Positions 53,063 through 63,206 of a stretch of DNA of 64,000 nucleotides are shown here, piece by piece. The stretch is from Alentia gelatinosa (taxonomy: Eukaryota > Annelida > Polychaeta > Phyllodocida > Polynoidae). Position 1 is the stretch's first letter; every line of letters starts with the position of its first letter. The stretch spans positions 55,410,789-55,474,788 of the forward strand of contig OX465584.1 in assembly GCA_950022655.1 (NCBI GenBank). The letters run 5' to 3'. The translations under genes were made by a program, and so were the position numbers. The notes under the pieces are model-generated. The model saw nothing but the letters and a program-made list of their open reading frames with translations, had not been told where the DNA came from and made no database searches.

Positions 53063-53107
53063 AGCAAACACCAGTTGGTAAATGAGATATTGTGGTCTCT
53101 GGCGATA

Positions 53108-53497
53108 GGTCAGTTGGCCACACCATAACCATCGTTTGTTGTATTCATTATCCACCTTCCCGGAGACTTATACCCAAAGCACAGAGGGACTATTTTCCCA
53201 TTTACAATGGCTTTGAGGCCGTATACCACAGTTTTGAATCAGTATACCGTGGTTTTGGTATGTGGCAGTTTTTACAGAACGGGTAGGGGGCTTCCATAAA
53301 GTACGTACTCAGAATTTCTGAAATTTCGGTCTCCCCACCGCCTCTCCCATCCCCACTTCCAATCATGCACGCAATAGAACAAAGAAGGCGCAAAATGTCC
53401 CAATTCTTTTACGTACGTACTTTATGGATGGCCCCTAGTGGTGTACTGAATCCCCATCCATTCTCAATGGGTAATTTGCATACGACGGATAATATAA
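53108..53497 (+). mobile_element. FB-A1 element, hairpin mostly lost, with MITE insertion
   Basis: 'accatcgtttgttgtattca', 'ttatccaccttcccgg', 'tgaggccgtataccacag', then the MITE 53286-53435, and 'agtggtgtactgaatcccca', 'catacgacggataata'. Confidence 0.85.
53286..53435. mobile_element. MITE with GGGGGCTTCCATAAAGTACG ends, TA duplication
   Basis: Ends GGGGGCTTCCATAAAGTACG and CGTACTTTATGGATGGCCCC, TA on both sides (53284-53285 and 53436-53437). FB-A1 copies without it read GGGTAGTGGTTTACTGAG, confirming the empty site. Related to 8692-8882. Confidence 0.88.
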
Positions 53498-55015
53498 GCG
53501 GGTGGCCAGACTCACTAAGAAATCACTCCCAGATTATGAATTTCCAGAACAGCGATCCCATTGCACGTTCTGCTATCACCCCACAAGGTGCCAGCTTCCA
53601 TGGCATATCGGTGCATGGGACGTTGAGTCAGGTTACGCTGAGTTATCATCCATGCCCCGAGTGGGTGTGGGTGATTGATGCGTTTTATGACGTTAAACAG
53701 GCATTGTGTGGTCCTGTGGCACTCTCCCAGCAGATCTTCCGCGGCACTAGCACTTATTAATCTCTGCCTTAACCCAACATTAGGCTTCAAAGGATTGCAC
53801 TAAGGACAAGGGGAACAAGCCAATATTTCGGATTCAAAACAAGGCAACTGTCAACTTGTAAAAGTTATGAAAGTCAAACAACTCATATGTTATGAGTAGT
53901 GAAATATAGGAATCGTTAATTGAGCTTTATAAACAATCCAGCTGTTTCTTTTTCAGCTTTAAACCACTTTATAATGTGAATACACAGTTGATCCTTCGAA
54001 GGAGCATATGAGTCTTGTTGACAAAACCAAACCCAATAACTAGAGAAAGTGATTCCAGAGAGTATGTCTGGTTTGCAATAACAAATACCAGAAACTATGT
54101 ACAAGTAGAACACAAAATACCCCCAAAAGTATTCTGAATTTAGGATATTTAGAAAAAAAACTGGCGTATGGGACAGATTTAGTCCCAAACAGGCAGGTTG
54201 GTGCAGAGATACAAGCGGCTGCAGGAAGTAGAGTGCTGGACCTATGCTGGACCTAAGCAATCCCACAATGCCCCAGAAAAATGGAGGCGTTACGCATAAC
54301 GCACCAAAAATGGCGGGTGTTATCTGGCCTTATATGTGAACACGTAGGCCAGGCTACCAGGCTAGATCTATGCGCCACCTAAGACTTACGGTCCGTAACG
54401 GTCTAACAGACCACAGCTCCCATTTGCTTGTTCCCTGGGCACTGAATGGAGAAAGGATTTTCTTGATTGGCTGTTCTAATTTTAGTTCAAACTCAACACA
54501 TAGAATACCACGATTCAGGCACTATTCTGGGAATCATTATAACTCTCCAAGCTGATTTATTTGGAACATGCCCGGTAAAAGCTACTCTAGGACCTCTGCT
54601 TGAAGAGTAACAGTTACTGACAAATCAATCAGGGCAGCTTAGTACCAGCGGAGGCAGGAATCCGTGTCTCAAAATGGCAGCCCCTAACAATCTTAGTTTG
54701 AGCCTGTGCGCCCTGGCCCTGGCGATAACAGACTGTACTGGAGTCTAAGATCTATGCTAGGAGAGTGAACCTGTGGAGATGGTGCGTGTCCGGTGCACGT
54801 GCACTGTCCACTCAGTGCACCCACCTGGGTGTTTGGTGACACCCCGACCCGCCGCTCATATATCAGCCGACCTATACGACCCTCACTGCCACCTGCTTAT
54901 TAACCCAGTTAAAATCTCCCACCTCCACCCCACCCCTGTATCGTACATGTACCGGTAAGTACGGCCTCTTTTACCCCCGGCCTAGACTGGCTCCAGTCCC
55001 TCCCTGCATCCTATG
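53498..55015. other. Unassigned intronic DNA
   Basis: 1.5 kb with no recognised family. Open frames (53365-53760, 53916-54266) have no domain and start inside transposon sequence or lack splice support. Confidence 0.35.
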
Positions 55016-55720
55016 GCTTCTCTCTTCACTGGGATACAGGAGGTATAGGGTTACAGGGATCGGTTTGGGGCCATAAACAGGAGATTCTGTTCAGAGTGGA
55101 CAAGTCATTGATTCATGGACCAGTCAGAGAAGGATACATACTATAATGAACTTTATTCTGATTTTGTTTAATCATTTGAGAAATGTTCATATTCAAAGAC
55201 TTGAGCAAGTCTACCCCCTACCCTGCAGGTGGTCGAGCAGGGGACGGCATTGGTAAACCGACAAGGACAATGGTAACAATAGGGAGGGCTTCTCCTTGAC
55301 CTGCTCAAGTCTTTGATTATGGACATTTATGATTAAACTAAATTACGATGAAGTATGTTGCAGTGTGACTGGTCCAGGAATCAAAGGGGAGGAGAGGAGG
55401 GACACAGGGACTGGGACAGTCTAGGGTTCTCCTTGATAACCCTTATCTTCGGCTTCTGTTTCAGACATCCTTGTTTCCATGGCAACACAAGTGCCGCACC
55501 CCTCATACACACCATCCTAGACTTGCTCAAGTCTTTGATTATGAACATTCATTAAATGATTAATCACAATCAGAATAAAGTTCTATTCAGTATGTATCCT
55601 TCTCTGACTGGTCCATGAATCAAAGACTTGTCCACTATGAACAGAATCTCCTGTTTATGGCCCCAAGCCGCTCCCTGTGACCTTATACTTCCTCCTACCC
55701 CTCCCCCTCCCCTCCTCCAG
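55016..55720. mobile_element. Inverted pair of M-7 elements around a third copy
   Basis: 'ggccataaacaggagattct', 'gtccaagtcattgattcatg'-type words and 'atgttcatattcaaagactt' at 55070-55215 are reversed at 55520-55680 ('atgaacattcattaaatgat', 'agaatctcctgtttatggcc'). Between them (55290-55420) lies another copy starting 'cctgctcaagtctttgatta'. Arms about 190 bp. Confidence 0.8.
55473..55486. promoter_or_regulatory. X-box-like motif
   Basis: GTTTCCATGGCAAC differs from the X-box pattern at one position (T where R is expected). Weak evidence. Confidence 0.2.
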
Positions 55721-56198
55721 TACCCTGGCCGCCTGTGTTGTCATAGCAACAAACTACTCCTGACTGTAACTCGATTGAGATCAAAGTGAGAGGATATCAA
55801 TCTCCCATCAGATATCTGACCAATGACAATGATATCTGTATGGCGAATGTTGGAATTACTGGTGTTATACAGCGCCAGAAATCTAACACCATTACCGATT
55901 GTCCCAGTCCCTGTATCCCAGCGAGGAGGGTAGCCATAGGATGTAGGGACTGGAACCAGTCTAACATCATCCTTACTGGCCACCTCACTGAGGACAGCAC
56001 CCCTCCACCCCCTCCCTACCCTGACCACCTTATCCCGACCACCCCCACCAGTTAATGGTTTAATCCACCCCCACCCTCAGTTCCCTCCGGCCGTCCCTAA
56101 TCGGCAGATTTTTCCCTTGGCTGGTGTTTGTTTTAAATCAGTCACCCCTCATTACATGTTGACTGAAGATCTGGATCTGGATCCTCTGGGAGGACAGT
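55721..56198. other. Unassigned; M-7 type end words at 55905-55960
   Basis: 'cccagtccctgtatcccagc' and 'gatgtagggactggaaccag' form an inverted pair like M-7 ends. Flanking sequence is CCACCCC-rich. Confidence 0.4.
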
Positions 56199-56358
56199 TA
56201 CTGGAGAACTCGCCCCGAAACGAACTCGACCCGTAGTTGTCAGGAAAACTCGACCCGTTTTGGAGAAATCGATTGGAGAACTCGACCCGTTCAAGATACT
56301 TATGAATATGACATTTTCATATACAAGTAACGGGCTGATTAGTTAGCTTTTAGATTAA

Positions 56359-56655
56359 CCCTTTAAGGGCGGATGATGCCTTAAGGCATCATTTGCTGGA
56401 TAGTTATATAATTGTTTTTGAAAATGAAATATTTTAACAATAAACTTGAAATTTTTACAGAATGTAGGTGTACCCTCATATTTTCGAATTATAAATAATA
56501 GAAATAAAAATAATAAGGATAATAGATTATATCACGTGATAAACCTTCGAATTTCGAATTTCGAAGACAATGCCCCCGTCCCCTAGAACTGTACATAGCC
56601 ACTAGTAGCCGTCCCCGAGTGTGTAGATCTACCATAGGCGGCCGTCCTAAAAGGG
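56359..56655. mobile_element. piggyBac-like MITE
   Basis: TTAA at 56355-56358 and 56656-56659; CCCTTTAAGGGCGGATGATG and GGCCGTCCTAAAAGGG ends. One 'gatgccttaaggcatca' palindrome near the left end. Nested in the TA element. Confidence 0.88.
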
Positions 56656-56702
56656 TTAATAAACAAGCGCATATAGAAAATAAGTCCAGTTAGAGTTGGG
56701 GA

Positions 56703-56726
56703 TAGGGTTAGGGTTAAGGGTAGGGT
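56703..56726 (+). repeat. Telomere-like GGGTTA word with four G3 runs
   Basis: AGGGTTAGGGTTAAGGG followed by TAGGG gives four GGG tracts with loops of 3, 4 and 2 bases. Two units match the metazoan TTAGGG telomere repeat. Confidence 0.6.
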
Positions 56727-57105
56727 GTTCTGTTTGTTTTCTTCCCTATCAAATTTGGTCTTCTCTAGGGAAGACCAAATTTGAGGTAAGATAATATACT
56801 TACTACTAAATATAGTATTTATTCACAGTTGAGATTCTTGAGTAGGGAAGATTTAAAACGGGTCGAGTTCTTAAAACAGGTCGAATTCGTTACGGGTCGA
56901 GTTATTCACAGGTCGAATTCGTTACGGGTCGAGTTATTCACGGGTCGAATTCGTTACGGGTCGAGTTCTTAAAACGGGTCGAATTCCTTACCGGTCGAGT
57001 TATTCACAGGTCGAATTCATTACAGGTAGAGTTCTTAAAACGGGTCGAATTCGTTACGGGTCGAGTTATTCACGGGTCGAATTCGTTACGGGTCGAGTTC
57101 TCCAG

Positions 57106-57331
57106 TAGTCGGAAGGACAAGGCCTACGCTTACTCGGGGACAGGGGGATCGTTGACGTGTTCAGTGGTGATCTTCCCCAGACCCTGAAAAGCCCGTTACG
57201 GTGCTGAGCATTGCACCAACGGCCTCTAGATGCCAATAAATGACCATGTCAATTATATGTGCCGATGATTTCTAGGTTGTCTCAGATGATTGTTTATGAT
57301 ACGATGGGCAGCTGCCACCAAATAGAGTGCA
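57106..57331. other. Unassigned
   Basis: No structure recognised. Confidence 0.35.
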
Positions 57332-57572
57332 GGGACCTGTTTCAGTAGTTTCGTGACACGCAGAATTTCACTCACTTCCCGTAGGAATCAAGCAATGACA
57401 TTTTGACACAAGTGGAGGATACGTATAGCCTATAATCGTTCTAAATATGAAGAAGATTGCCCACTCCGACCCTCTGATATTTGCTAGTCTTTTTATGCTG
57501 TTGCTTACACTGTTGGTGCCGCCGTTGATGTCTGTCTAGGTCTAATGTCACGAAACTATTGAAACAGGTCCC
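57332..57572. mobile_element. MITE with GGGACCTGTTTCAGTAGT ends
   Basis: Left GGGACCTGTTTCAGTAGTTT, right AAACTATTGAAACAGGTCCC. The interior words 'ttgctagtctttttatgctg' and 'actgttggtgccgc' are the reverse of 21530-21560 and match 1740-1790. Confidence 0.88.
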
Positions 57573-57644
57573 TGGTGTGGGTTTAAGAAAATATACAAAC
57601 TACATTTACCCTCTAAAGAGAGCCATCACATTGTCGGTATGATA

Positions 57645-57960
57645 TTACCCCTTATTATCTATCCAATACAAAGTGTCCATAGAAAACACAAGGGGAGTGT
57701 GACTGGACATACCCAACGCATATGGATAACTTGTAGCTCCTGGGGCGCATGCGGAAAAATAGTGCGAAGGGCAAACTATTCAGCACATAACTTAAATGAA
57801 TTCATATCGACGTGCCACTTGTCCAGAAAAGGTGGATAATAAATACAATATAGACTGGATTCCGATAAAAGCGGTCGCATGCTCCTTGGAGTTGACTCTG
57901 CACAATATCCCGGATAATACTCAGATATTACTGCGCATCAACTCTTCGGAGCATACGATA
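57645..57960 (-). mobile_element. FB-A2 element
   Basis: 'ttatctatccaatacaaagt' start, 'gactggacatacccaacgca', 'aaggtggataataaatacaa', then the first hairpin arm 'agactggattccgataaaag', apex 'ctcagatattactgcgcatc' and a truncated second arm 'cttcggagcatacga'. Confidence 0.85.
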
Positions 57961-58299
57961 CTATTTCATGCATATGAACATAGTTCTCATATGCTTTGCA
58001 CATCGATTGTCGTATTTGATCATGGACCACACGCACATCTACTCTGCATAAAGGTTAGTGTGGTCACATACCCTTTGAGCTTGCTGCAAAAATATTTAAA
58101 AAACCTTCACTATCTGCGTGCTAACACTGTGACATTGGGAAGGGAGCAGAGGACCGGTGTATCACTGTCTTATTATTGTCCAATTGATCGTTACCAAACA
58201 ATAGAGACTGAAATACCTCATTGACCCACTGGTGCTTGATACATTTGAATCCTAGACAAACAGTTTTAAAAACAAGTTGACGGGTGCAAGTGAGTTACA
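57961..58299. other. Unassigned
   Basis: No structure recognised; an open frame continuing from the FB-A2 element has no domain. Confidence 0.35.
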
Positions 58300-58565
58300 G
58301 AAAATCGCCCAAAGACTGAATATTAAAGAAGAAAGTCGTTTGAACGATATGCAATATTCACTCGGCTATGCCTCATTCATATCGCTCCGCATCGAACTCG
58401 TGGAGAATGATGTCTTTGAGCAAAACGAGTTGCTTTCTGTATTTATCTCACCCCTCCATACTCTAAAATAATGGACGACACATAGGGTATAGACCACCAT
58501 GGGGAACGGACTGCAATACTCACAGTGGCATGGAGAATGGGTTCCCAATGTTAATCCTATGGGAA
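58300..58565 (-). mobile_element. FB-C element, right end lost
   Basis: Apex 'ctcggctatgcctcattcat', arm 'tttgagcaaaacgagttgct', then 'tttatctcacccctccatac' and the body up to 'gttcccaatgttaatcctat'. The terminal GGGGTGAGATAA is absent. Confidence 0.75.
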
Positions 58566-59224
58566 TTAAAACCTTGTATTTGTTAATTTTTCTAAATAGT
58601 TTTTCTCTCTGGTCAACTGCTAGTCTGTTTTCTGTGAGAATTTGACTATTTTGGACTCACATATTTAGTAGGGTGCCACTGACAAAATAAAAAAAATTGT
58701 TATCTATCTATAATTCCACGCTAATCCACCAATGATGACCATACCGCGTGCTCCTAGTCAAACACTCCGTGGAGGGCGTGTGGGGGGGGGGGGGGGGGGC
58801 AGGTATATCTGCAATGCATGCTGGGGGAGATAAGCGCCCTCTGCTGGTGAATCACGTGATCGCCATGAGTCAGAAGCAGACGACATTCAAATTGACTTAG
58901 CGCGCGCGGTCTGCACGACTTGAGTCCAATAAGGTCCTCTCACATCCAATAAGGTGCTGCATACAAAAGAATCCCCTTTTTTTAATACGAAAAAACTATC
59001 CCCGACAATATCAAACGGTATTCCCAGCGGTTTTTATCGATCAAGGGAATTCACTCGATGACAGAATTGAATTTTTAAGAAATGGAATTCTAGAATAAGA
59101 CCGGGTGATGGTTATTAGTTCAGAGGTAACTGAGACAGGAACGTTCTTTTAAATGTGGTTACATGGGAACACAGTGGTTTGGCATTGCTGTTCTTTCGCC
59201 CCGACAGAATCGGTTTTATGACTT
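58566..59224. other. Unassigned, with poly-G and a non-repeat GC patch
   Basis: G run at about 58781-58799. 58800-58930 is unique and contains a CTCF-core match, CACGTG (58853-58858) and TGAGTCA. Confidence 0.4.
58834..58847 (-). promoter_or_regulatory. CTCF core motif match
   Basis: GCGCCCTCTGCTGG is the reverse complement of CCAGCAGAGGGCGC, which fits all 14 positions of the published CTCF core CCASYAGRKGGCRS. By base counting the pattern is expected about 0.03 times in 64 kb on two strands at even composition. Binding is not shown. Confidence 0.4.
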
Positions 59225-59530
59225 TAGTGTATCAGCCAGGACGAATATAATATTATATGAAGACATGGTTAGTGTACCAGAATGAAGTCTGTTCCCAGTT
59301 GTTTTAGTCGAAAATTGTCACCGAGTGTGAGGAACGAGATGAATGTTTCCGACCAAAACAACAAGGAACAGGTTTAATTCAGACACACTTACTATGTCCG
59401 CCTATCATTAAATACCCGGAAATCTTTAAAAACACCATTTTAAAACAAGTAATGTGATACAGAAAGCGCAAACTATTAGTTTTGCGCACAGTGTGCAGAA
59501 TGATGAACATCACATTATGACACCACGTGG
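59225..59530 (-). mobile_element. FB-G element
   Basis: Hairpin first (59261-59396: GACATGGTTAGTGTACCAGA ... AATTCAGACACACTTACTAT), then 'tatcattaaatacccggaaa' and the body 'aactattagttttgcgcaca', as in 47140-47455 reversed. The distal TATCATATACC is unclear. Confidence 0.7.
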
Positions 59531-60001
59531 TCTGGGTGGCATCTTAATATAGATGGAGATAGGCAGGCTTAATGTGTAACTGTTTCCTTGTCATATCTGC
59601 CTCCATGGGATACCACGAGAGGGCGGGACGAGCTTAACACCTGTACCGGAAGTGGGCAGCCCCCATTCGGACCGGGTGGGCGATAATTAGAGGTCCCTGG
59701 TTGCCCCCAGCCAGCTGATGGGTACAATGGTTAAACCTCAACTGACAGCTCGGCTACTGCTAGTAATTGATTCTTTTTGTGGTCATTTCATTTACCTGTC
59801 CCAATGATTCCCGCCAATAATCGCTGACTGCTCACGCTCAGTTGGAAAACCTTTGATAAGTTTGTCTGGGCGAGGGGAGGGGGGGGGGGGTTAGTTTTTA
59901 ATATTAATAATAATTGCTTCAATTTGTGTTAAATACATTTATATCTGTTTGGTCTTCCTTCATTAGCATTCATGTTCATGGATTGATATATACATGTATA
60001 A

Positions 60002-60002
<1 letters not shown>
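59531..60002. other. Unassigned, with G run at about 59877-59891
   Basis: No family or exon recognised. Confidence 0.35.
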
Positions 60003-60044
<42 letters not shown>

Positions 60045-60048
60045 TATA
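60003..60048. repeat. (TA)n microsatellite
   Basis: Mostly uninterrupted TA with one 'catat' change. Confidence 0.93.
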
Positions 60049-60087
60049 TTCCGAATCCACACCCTCCATTGCGTTACGATATATATT

Positions 60088-60256
60088 AGGGATGCAAGTT
60101 TTCCTACAAATGATGGAATTCCAACATGTCATATACACTGGCAACACTTGAATATATATTGATTCATGGTTCTGTTTCAAAATAATGTTATACATTATTC
60201 TTTTTTATAAGTGTTTCAAAATTCCATTTTTTTCCTCAGTTTCAACTTGCTTCCCT
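60088..60256 (+). mobile_element. M-H variant MITE
   Basis: AGGGATGCAAGTTTTCC and GTTTCAACTTGCTTCCCTG ends, about 170 bp. Words shared with 10866-11270 and 31335-31400. Confidence 0.65.
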
Positions 60257-60424
60257 GTATACTACATGTACGAACACTGAATATATGTATTAAAAAAATG
60301 TCAGATTTTCTATAAGTCTGTGTGGGATGTGTGCGTCTGTGTGGGGTTCAGTAATCGCGCGAGAAACCGCGAGACTTGAGAGTTAAACGCGGTACACACA
60401 ACAAAGACAAGAACCCGTGCTCAC
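60257..60424. other. Unassigned
   Basis: No structure recognised. Confidence 0.35.
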
Positions 60425-60535
60425 TTCTCCCCCGCCCCTTTTTACCCCCACACCCCACACCCTACACCCCACACCCCACACCCCACACCCCACACCCCAC
60501 ACCCCTACCACCGCCCCACACCTCCACCACCGCCC
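60425..60535. repeat. (CACACCC)n low-complexity repeat
   Basis: CCCCACACCCCACAC in irregular tandem for about 100 bp. G-rich complement. Confidence 0.9.
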
Positions 60536-61262
60536 CCTATGCGCTTACCGTCTCCTTCTAGGAAACCCTCCCCTAGACTGGCTCCAGGGGGCTGTTGAAT
60601 AACGATCGTTCGTTCCTGGTGCTGGTCTGAACGATACGATCACTCCAACGATAAACGGCATCCTGGGTGGTATTTTCCCCATTCAGTATTGTATGACAAG
60701 TCAAAATATTTTCTAAATGAACGAAATTGTATATAACATCTTATAAAAGCTTTAGGTTACACTCATCATAAAAATATCTTATGCTTACAACACATTATTT
60801 TATACAACACTATGGCCCCCAAAGACAATCCTAAGATATTTTTTGTCGTTCGTAGTTTATTCAACGGCCCTCAGCCCCTGCATCCCATTGCCACCCTTCC
60901 CCTTCCCTCACCCCTCCTCGCGGGGATACATGGACCCAGCAGGGAATGGCTGCACATACATTCATTTTAATCATTTAATGAATGTTCATAATCGGAGACT
61001 TGGGCAAGTCTTCCCCCTTCCCATCATTCTCCGCGTCGGCGAACAAAGAAGAGATGGTGGCGCGTTGTCGCCATGGCAACCGTTGGCCACGTGAGGAGGT
61101 TGGATCACTGTATGCAGAGATGGGGACGGGTGGTGGGGCTGTCCGGAAGGAGATGTGTGTTTGTTTGTTTGTTTGGTAAATGGCGTGACGGTTAATAGCA
61201 CGGTCTCGGGCCGTGCATGCTAACAGGTGTCTACGTGTATGTAGACTAGGAGCAAATGGTAT
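60536..61262. other. Unassigned; M-7 fragments
   Basis: 'cctagactggctccaggg' (60572) and 'aatgaatgttcataatcgga' (60977) are M-7 words in minus orientation with a foreign middle. GTTGTCGCCATGGCAAC at 61064-61080 is X-box-like. Confidence 0.45.
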
Positions 61263-61629
61263 TTATCTCACCCCTGGTATTTTTGTCCTATAGACTTAAC
61301 ATTGGGAACTCATTCTCCATGCCCCTACAAGTATTCATCTCACCCCTGGAATAAATGTCCATAGGCTTAACATTGGGAACTCATTCTCCATGTCCCTACG
61401 AGTATTCCAGGCCGTTCTCCATGGTTTATATCCTGCGCAACAGCCATTCTTTTAGTGTGTACAGGGGTGAGATAAATACAGAAAGCAACTCGTTTTGATC
61501 AAAGTCGTTGTTCTCCAACTTGTTTGAATGCTACATGATATTCACTCGGCTGTCGCCTCGTTCATATAACACCGCATCAAAATCGTGGAGAACGCCGACT
61601 TTGACTAAAACTTGTTGGTTTCTTCTTTA
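61263..61629 (+). mobile_element. FB-C element with duplicated left end, inserted in repeat R3
   Basis: TTATCTCACCCCTGGTATTT at 61263 and a second start 'catctcacccctggaataaa' at 61336, then body, inverted 'acaggggtgagataaataca', hairpin (GCAACTCGTTTTGATCAAAG ... CTTTGACTAAAACTTGTTG) with apex 'ctcggctgtcgcctcgttca', end TTTCTTCTTTA. Host flanks 'gcaaatggtat' and 'gttcatcat' are contiguous at 63687-63705, so the target has no duplication. Confidence 0.9.
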
Positions 61630-61900
61630 GTTCATCATTGATGGATGAGCGTGCAATTAAACATGAATGAAAATTAAAAAGTTTGGGTTACAGTCAGTCT
61701 ATGGATAACTTTCTGCAACCCACTTGCACTCAGTCAACTTGCCATTTCTGCAACTGCCTGAGTGTAGGATCCATACATATCAAGCACTAGTGGGTCTTGA
61801 GGTATTTTGGTCGCTAATGATGGTTTATGGTCAGCTGGGTATGCCTCTAAGACCCTGAGACACTGGCATCCTGCTACTTTGAACAAATCATTTTGTATCA
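61630..61900 (+). repeat. Dispersed repeat R3, copy 2
   Basis: 'aaaaagtttgggttacagtc', 'cactcagtcaacttgccatt', 'atccatacatatcaagcact', 'atgcctctaagaccctgaga'. Its first bases (61246-61262) are separated by the FB-C insertion. Confidence 0.75.
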
Positions 61901-62087
61901 GTTTTTAGTTTTCCTCAAGCACAAAAGTTTATGTTTCTGCTTCATATGCATACAAATTCCCCGCCGTCATTTTCCAATAGGGAACTTGGGTATTATTAAA
62001 GCCATATTTAGTCCATAGGTAGTCAGTAGTAATACACGGATTAATAGTAGTAGTATACGGAAAGTAAACCGTGACTTATTCGTACGC
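61901..62087. other. Unassigned
   Basis: No structure recognised. Confidence 0.35.
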
Positions 62088-62089
62088 TG

Positions 62090-62280
62090 CTAGCCTTGCC
62101 CAAGTCTTTGATTATGAACTTTCATTGAATCAGGAGTTAATCAGGATGAGATTACAATATGTACCCTTCCTCTGACGGGTTCAGGAAATATCCTGTGTCA
62201 GCAGGCCTAGGGGACAGTAGGGGGAGGGGTACGGTAGGCAGGCAGGGAGAGGTGGGCAGGACACAGGGACTGGGGCCAGT
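62090..62280 (+). mobile_element. M-7 element
   Basis: 'ctagccttgcccaagtcttt', 'atgaactttcattgaatcag', 'gtacccttcctctgacgggt', 'gacacagggactggggccag'. Colinear with the reverse of 11738-11888. Confidence 0.8.
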
Positions 62281-62284
62281 ATAT

Positions 62285-62606
62285 TACTATACACCTATGG
62301 CCGAACATGTATGAAATACTGCCCGCTGCTGGGGGTGTAGTACAAATAATGTTCGCGCCCGCTGTGGTAGCGGGCCGTAGTGAATAGCAGTGTTTTTTTG
62401 AGGTGCAGAAAAGTTAATAAAAACATATTTTTTCAACGAGTAGGAGGTGTATAGTAATAAGAAAACGTAGTGACTGAGCCCGTACGGTGTCCGTTCTCGG
62501 TCATTTGATGAAAAAATACGGCCCTCTAGCCTACGGCATCGGGCCGTATTTTTTCATCAAATGACCTCGAACAGCCACCTGTACGGGCTCAGTAACCACG
62601 TTTTCT
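62285..62606 (+). mobile_element. FB-G element with a long clean hairpin
   Basis: 'actatacacctatggccgaa', 'actgcccgctgctgggggtg', inverted 'gaggtgtatagtaataag' (about 62445), then hairpin arms 62461-62524 and 62541-62605 (GAAAACGTAGTGACTGAGCC ... GGCTCAGTAACCACGTTTTC) with few mismatches. Confidence 0.88.
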
Positions 62607-63111
62607 CATAGTACGACGTATGTGGTGTAAATAGCATTCAATAAGAACTTGTGATACTCATATCTCATAAAAATGAAGTCATAACAGTCTTACTATTAAT
62701 CACCGCCAACCCTGAGTAACAAGAAGGCCTAGAACCCACCAAACACCGACGCAGTTATTCAGACCTCCCGATGCACCCCGACGCCCATTCAATTCAATGC
62801 ATTTGTGGGTCTTTGAACGTGTCGTAAGGGGCGTCGGTGTGCATTGGAAGGCCGGTGGGTCGGCCATTTACAGTTATTGGTCTAGAATGGTCTCATAATG
62901 TTGAAATAGTTCCTCACTTAATGTAGATAAACACGACGACCATCCAGCCACCTGTTCATCAAAGCGGCCATTACTTCTCATTGATTTTGGAGAAGTATAT
63001 TTTGCTCCTGTGTTAAGTAAGACCGCATGGCCATTAGTAGGGAGGGGACTGTTTTACAAACATGCCGCATACTGAATGGGTAGGACTGGGTTGATAAAGT
63101 GGTATTTTAGG
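62607..63111. other. Unassigned; degenerate repeat at 62733-62880
   Basis: 'gaacccaccaaacaccgacg' and 'aaggccggtgggtcgg' may be inverted ends of a short element related to 7145-7375. Confidence 0.35.
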
Positions 63112-63206
63112 GAAATTAGCTAACCTAATTGGGACGGCTCCTCGTACCGCGTTACTTTGAATGTAACAAGGTACGAAGAGCCGTCCCAATTAGGTTAACT
63201 AATTTC
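63112..63206. repeat. Hairpin with 37-bp arms, 2 mismatches
   Basis: Arms 63112-63148 (GAAATTAGCTAACCTAATTG ...) and 63170-63206 (... AATTAGGTTAACTAATTTC); loop of 21 bp. Confidence 0.92.

Larger units (their letters stand above)
56201..57105. mobile_element. 905-bp element with CTGGAGAACTCG ends, TA duplication and end-derived tandem repeats
   Basis: TA then CTGGAGAACTCG at the left (56199-), CGAGTTCTCCAG then TA at the right (to 57107). Left part has 'gaactcgacccg' in inverted sense; right part (56868-57100) has about 14 half-units of 16 bp, CGGGTCGAGTTATTCA alternating with CGGGTCGAATTCGTTA. A piggyBac-like MITE sits inside (56359-56655), and a perfect small hairpin at 56753-56786 ('caaatttggtcttc'/'gaagaccaaatttg'). 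Confidence 0.85.
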
